From contig CAADYQ010000007.1 in assembly GCA_900753295.1 (NCBI GenBank), positions 1-7,110 on the forward strand: a stretch of 7,110 nucleotides of DNA, in the 5' to 3' direction. Origin of the DNA: Clostridia bacterium (GTDB taxonomy: Bacteria; Bacillota; Clostridia; Oscillospirales; CAG-272). The notes under the pieces were generated by a model. That model saw only the letters and a program-made list of their open reading frames with translations. It had not been told where the DNA came from and did no database searches. This document shows, in pieces, positions 5,101 to 7,110 of this stretch (positions within the stretch are counted from its first letter, which is position 1; each line of letters starts with the position of its first letter). The position numbers and the translations under genes are program-made.

Positions 5101-5285
5101 TGAGGCTGTGGCATGCGCATTGTCACTCGCCCTGCCGGATGCGGACCTTTCTTTCTATTGCCTCAGGCATTGTTCCATCGCATTCGGGATAAAACGATCC
5201 CATCGGTGCCGCATGCAGTGGTGAGGCAAGGGGAATGCCCCGTGCCTTACGGCACCGGTGGAAAAATTACAGGAAGGTAGATACC
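5101..5285 (+). promoter_or_regulatory. Long structured leader of the solute-binding protein mRNA
   Basis: The leader can form several stems. TGAGGC (5101-5106) pairs with GCCTCA (5160-5165). GTGAGGCA (5221-5228) and GGGG (5230-5233) pair with CCCC (5238-5241) and TGCCTTAC (5243-5250) around an AATG loop, with one A/G mismatch and one G-U pair. CGGTGCC (5204-5210) can close this hairpin with GGCACCG (5251-5257). The Shine-Dalgarno AGGAAGG (5271-5277) follows and is not obviously paired. There is no T-run, so a transcriptional attenuator is not indicated. I recognise no established riboswitch class. Confidence 0.5.
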
Positions 5286-6758
5286 ATGAAAAAGATCCAT
5301 AGCATCATCATAGTTCTTATCGTTGCGGCTCTCATGCTGACCTCGCTTGCCGCCTGCTCAGACAAGCAGAACGGCGGTGACGACACCACCGCGGCGGGCA
5401 CCTCGACCGATACGGCGGCTGTCGTTGAAGAGACCACAAAGCTGCTTTCCATCCCCGACGATGTTAACCTCGGCGGCGAAACAATGGGCGTTCTTTATTG
5501 GTCCGACGTCGAAAACCCCGAGTTTTTTGCCGAGGAGGGCACCGAGAGCACCGATAAGACCCTTGACGCGATCAAGCGCCGCAATGCCTCTCTTGAGGAC
5601 AGAATGCAGGTGAAGCTTGATTTCATTCCTCAGGCGGGCAACTTCACCAACCTCAAGAGCTTTGTTTCCTACATAGATTCAAGCTACAAAGCAGGCTACC
5701 ACTCATTCGACATCATAGCGGGCTACAGCCAGTCGGTTGCAAACGCGGCGTTCAACAATTACTGCTACGACCTTGCAAAAACCGAGTATCTTGATTTTGA
5801 TAAGCCCTGGTGGCCCTCGCGACTGACCAAGGAGGCTACCGTTAACAACAGACTTTACTTCGTCTCCGGCGATATTTCCACCAACCTGCTCTATTCGATG
5901 TACACGGTCTTCTTCAACAAGGATCTGATGGCAACGCACCCCGACCTCAAATCGCCCTACGACCTTGTAAATTCCAATGAGTGGACCGTTGACACCATGC
6001 TCACAATGTGCCAGGGCTTTTACCGCGACCTTGACGCCGACGGAAAAAAGTCGAACGGCGACCAGTTCGGTCTTATCCTCCCCCGCCTCGGACTTGACAC
6101 CTTCTTCTACGGCTCGGGACTCCGCACCACCGATAAGAACGCAGACGGTACTCTGATCGTTTCCGATACCTATTTCAGCGAAAAGGCGCAGAACCTGCTT
6201 GAAAAGCTTGAAAAGGTCTGCTACGACGATGATGACGGCTACTGGAAGGGCAAGCCCGACGTATTTGTCGCCGGAAATGCCGCCTTCTATTGCGACCGCG
6301 CCGTGCGCGCCATGTGGAACCTCGGAGACGTTGACTTCCAGTACGGTGTCGTGCCCGCTCCCAAGTGGGATTCGACCCAGGAGGACTACTATACCTGCGT
6401 GGGTAACGCCTTTACGCTTTATGCGATAATGGGCAACTCCGACCGCCCTGACCTTGCATCCGCAGTGCTTGAGTGCTGGGCTTACGAGGCATACGAGATC
6501 ACCACGCCTGTCGTGTTTGAAATAACCATGAAGATCCGCTTTGCCAAGGACAGCGAGACCGCAAAGCTGTACGATATGATACGCGACGGCGTAACATTTG
6601 ACCTCGGCAGAATTTACGGCGCTACGATGAACAAGCTCACGCAGTCTATCTACCGCGATGCAATGGAGAACCGCTCGGCGTGGACAAAGCTCAAGGTCGC
6701 TTATTCGTCGCAGATGGAAAACTACCTCAAGGACATCAACGCCTCGTACACAAAATAA
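5286..6758 (+). CDS. ABC transporter extracellular solute-binding lipoprotein (family 1, carbohydrate type)
   Basis: A 490-residue secreted lipoprotein that would capture a solute, most likely a sugar or oligosaccharide, for an ABC importer. The start ATG 5286 has AGGAAGG eight bases upstream; an in-frame ATG at 5235 would put 17 extra residues, including the leader hairpin, before the signal peptide. Residues 1-23 are a signal peptide (MKK, hydrophobic core) ending in the lipobox LAAC with lipidated Cys24. A Gly/Thr/Ala-rich linker follows to about 50. The mature domain shows family 1 features: VFFNKDL at 208-214, the EWTVDTM hinge segment at 232-238, and YGVVPAPKWD near 353-362. Residues 248-259 form an EF-hand-like loop (Asp248, Asp250, Asp252, Gly253, Asp259) that may bind calcium, as seen in other binding proteins. 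Many aromatic residues fit a sugar pocket. No permease or ATPase genes are adjacent and a terminator follows directly, so it is a stand-alone unit here. Confidence 0.93.
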   Translation: MKKIHSIIIVLIVAALMLTSLAACSDKQNGGDDTTAAGTSTDTAAVVEETTKLLSIPDDVNLGGETMGVLYWSDVENPEFFAEEGTESTDKTLDAIKRRNASLEDRMQVKLDFIPQAGNFTNLKSFVSYIDSSYKAGYHSFDIIAGYSQSVANAAFNNYCYDLAKTEYLDFDKPWWPSRLTKEATVNNRLYFVSGDISTNLLYSMYTVFFNKDLMATHPDLKSPYDLVNSNEWTVDTMLTMCQGFYRDLDADGKKSNGDQFGLILPRLGLDTFFYGSGLRTTDKNADGTLIVSDTYFSEKAQNLLEKLEKVCYDDDDGYWKGKPDVFVAGNAAFYCDRAVRAMWNLGDVDFQYGVVPAPKWDSTQEDYYTCVGNAFTLYAIMGNSDRPDLASAVLECWAYEAYEITTPVVFEITMKIRFAKDSETAKLYDMIRDGVTFDLGRIYGATMNKLTQSIYRDAMENRSAWTKLKVAYSSQMENYLKDINASYTK

Positions 6759-6774
6759 AACGGCTGTGAAATGC

Positions 6775-6806
6775 CTCCGTGAAAGCCGGTAACGGCCTTC
6801 ACGGAG
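6775..6806 (+). terminator. 3' hairpin with GNRA tetraloop after the binding-protein gene
   Basis: CTCCGTGAA (6775-6783) pairs with TTCACGGAG (6798-6806); after an A/C mismatch, GCCG and CGGC continue the stem to a GTAA tetraloop. No T-run follows, so on its own it is more likely a 3'-end stabiliser (or a factor-assisted stop) than an intrinsic terminator. Confidence 0.5.
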
Positions 6807-6818
6807 ACAGAGCCACAC

Positions 6819-7109
6819 CTATATGCACCGCCCCGAGACCGCAAGGATCGCCGGGGCGGTTTTTTTCGCCGCCGCACGTGCATAGTCGAGAAATTCCGCT
6901 TTGTCACCGGGATATATCGCAAATTCATCCGCCGGCGCCGCCGAGACGGCGGCTTCGGCGGCGCTTATGACCGACTCGGTGACGGCGCGTATGTATCTAT
7001 CGGCGCCGACCACGGAAGCACGCGCGTAAAAAACACGCAAAACGTCCGCACGGCTCGCCCGCCGCTCAGGCTCCGGAGGCCAAGGCTCCGGAGGCGCAGG
7101 AGCCGGCAA
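6819..7109 (-). CDS. Possible C-terminal part of an unrecognised protein with Pro-rich linker (5' end outside window)
   Basis: A minus-strand frame open through the right edge, with at least 96 codons to a TAG at 6821-6819. Near the edge it reads a Pro/Glu-rich stretch (PPEPWPPEP) from a 15-bp tandem repeat. An Ala-rich, probably helical segment follows, and then FAIYPGDKAEFLDYARAAAKK. I do not recognise a family. Codon third positions are GC-rich as in neighbouring genes, and no plus-strand frame of similar quality spans it. The last 12 or so codons coincide with the terminator hairpin of the convergent binding-protein gene, which is unusual; either the two share 3' DNA or this frame is chance. 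The start lies outside the window (the TTG at the edge is not evidence of one). Confidence 0.45.
   Translation of the reverse strand: MPAPAPPEPWPPEPERRASRADVLRVFYARASVVGADRYIRAVTESVISAAEAAVSAAPADEFAIYPGDKAEFLDYARAAAKKTAPAILAVSGRCI
6827..6866 (+). terminator. Intrinsic terminator of the solute-binding protein gene
   Basis: ACCGCCCCG (6827-6835) pairs perfectly with CGGGGCGGT (6852-6860), followed by seven T residues (6860-6866). The apical part can add a CC/GG pair around a GCAA tetraloop (6841-6844). It ends the transcript about 100 bases after the stop codon. Confidence 0.9.
7068..7097. repeat. Two tandem 15-bp repeats
   Basis: The unit AGGCTCCGGAGGC plus two variable bases occurs at 7068-7082 and 7083-7097, and its first bases recur at 7098. 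Each copy contains the palindrome CTCCGGAG. Read on the minus strand it encodes the Pro/Glu-rich PPEP repeat of the partial gene. Confidence 0.6.
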
Positions 7110-7110
7110 C

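Noticed and set aside
5235..5285. Upstream start at 5235 for the binding protein.
   Set aside because: It would place 17 residues, Arg/Lys-rich and overlapping the leader hairpin, before a standard MKK signal peptide that has its own well-spaced AGGAAGG.
5703..6818. A 371-codon minus-strand frame opposite the binding-protein gene.
   Set aside because: It is long but lies antisense to a clear lipoprotein, has no recognisable motifs and crosses the 3' hairpin; its openness follows from codon bias.

Overview
The window looks like a piece of a chromosome from a Gram-positive anaerobe of the class Clostridia (gut or rumen Oscillospirales-type). The basis is strong AGGAGG-like ribosome binding sites, a lipobox solute-binding protein, an InlB-repeat surface protein ending in a membrane anchor and Lys tail, a class II aldolase, and tRNA/terminator architecture. 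The assignment rests on pattern recognition, not on a search. Most genes are moderately GC-rich. The stretch from about 2000 to 2812 is clearly AT-rich, and the 4270-4900 block is also lower in GC than its neighbours.

Layout, left to right: (1) the 3' end of a surface protein (SH3b domain, two InlB-type repeats, C-terminal membrane helix), 2-808, + strand. (2) A monocistronic class II fructose-bisphosphate aldolase, 976-1941, with its own sigma-A-type promoter, a leader hairpin touching the Shine-Dalgarno site, and a strong intrinsic terminator. (3) An AT-rich block holding a Nudix hydrolase (about 2388-2831) whose stop overlaps, as ATGA, the start of a GC-rich sugar phosphate isomerase/epimerase-like TIM barrel (2828-3580). 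(4) A tRNA-Ala(CGC) with consensus promoter and perfect terminator, 3722-3797. It is followed by two 151-nt near-identical tandem repeats that start with a copy of the tRNA terminator, contain a reversed copy of the T arm, and end in a direct T-arm-like copy. (5) A second, canonical Nudix hydrolase on the minus strand, 4269-4748. (6) A lipoprotein sugar-type ABC solute-binding protein, 5286-6758, with an extended -10 promoter, a structured leader of about 180 nt, and a double-hairpin 3' end. (7) The 3' part of a possible minus-strand gene running off the right edge.

The aldolase (glycolysis), the sugar isomerase-like protein and the carbohydrate-type binding protein fit a saccharide-fermenting organism, but they are separate transcription units and no shared pathway can be shown. 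The solute-binding protein has no permease genes beside it. The two Nudix genes appear to be accessory insertions around the tRNA/isomerase locus. The most unusual feature is the tRNA-derived tandem repeat (3804-4116). No complete new defence or mobile system is visible.
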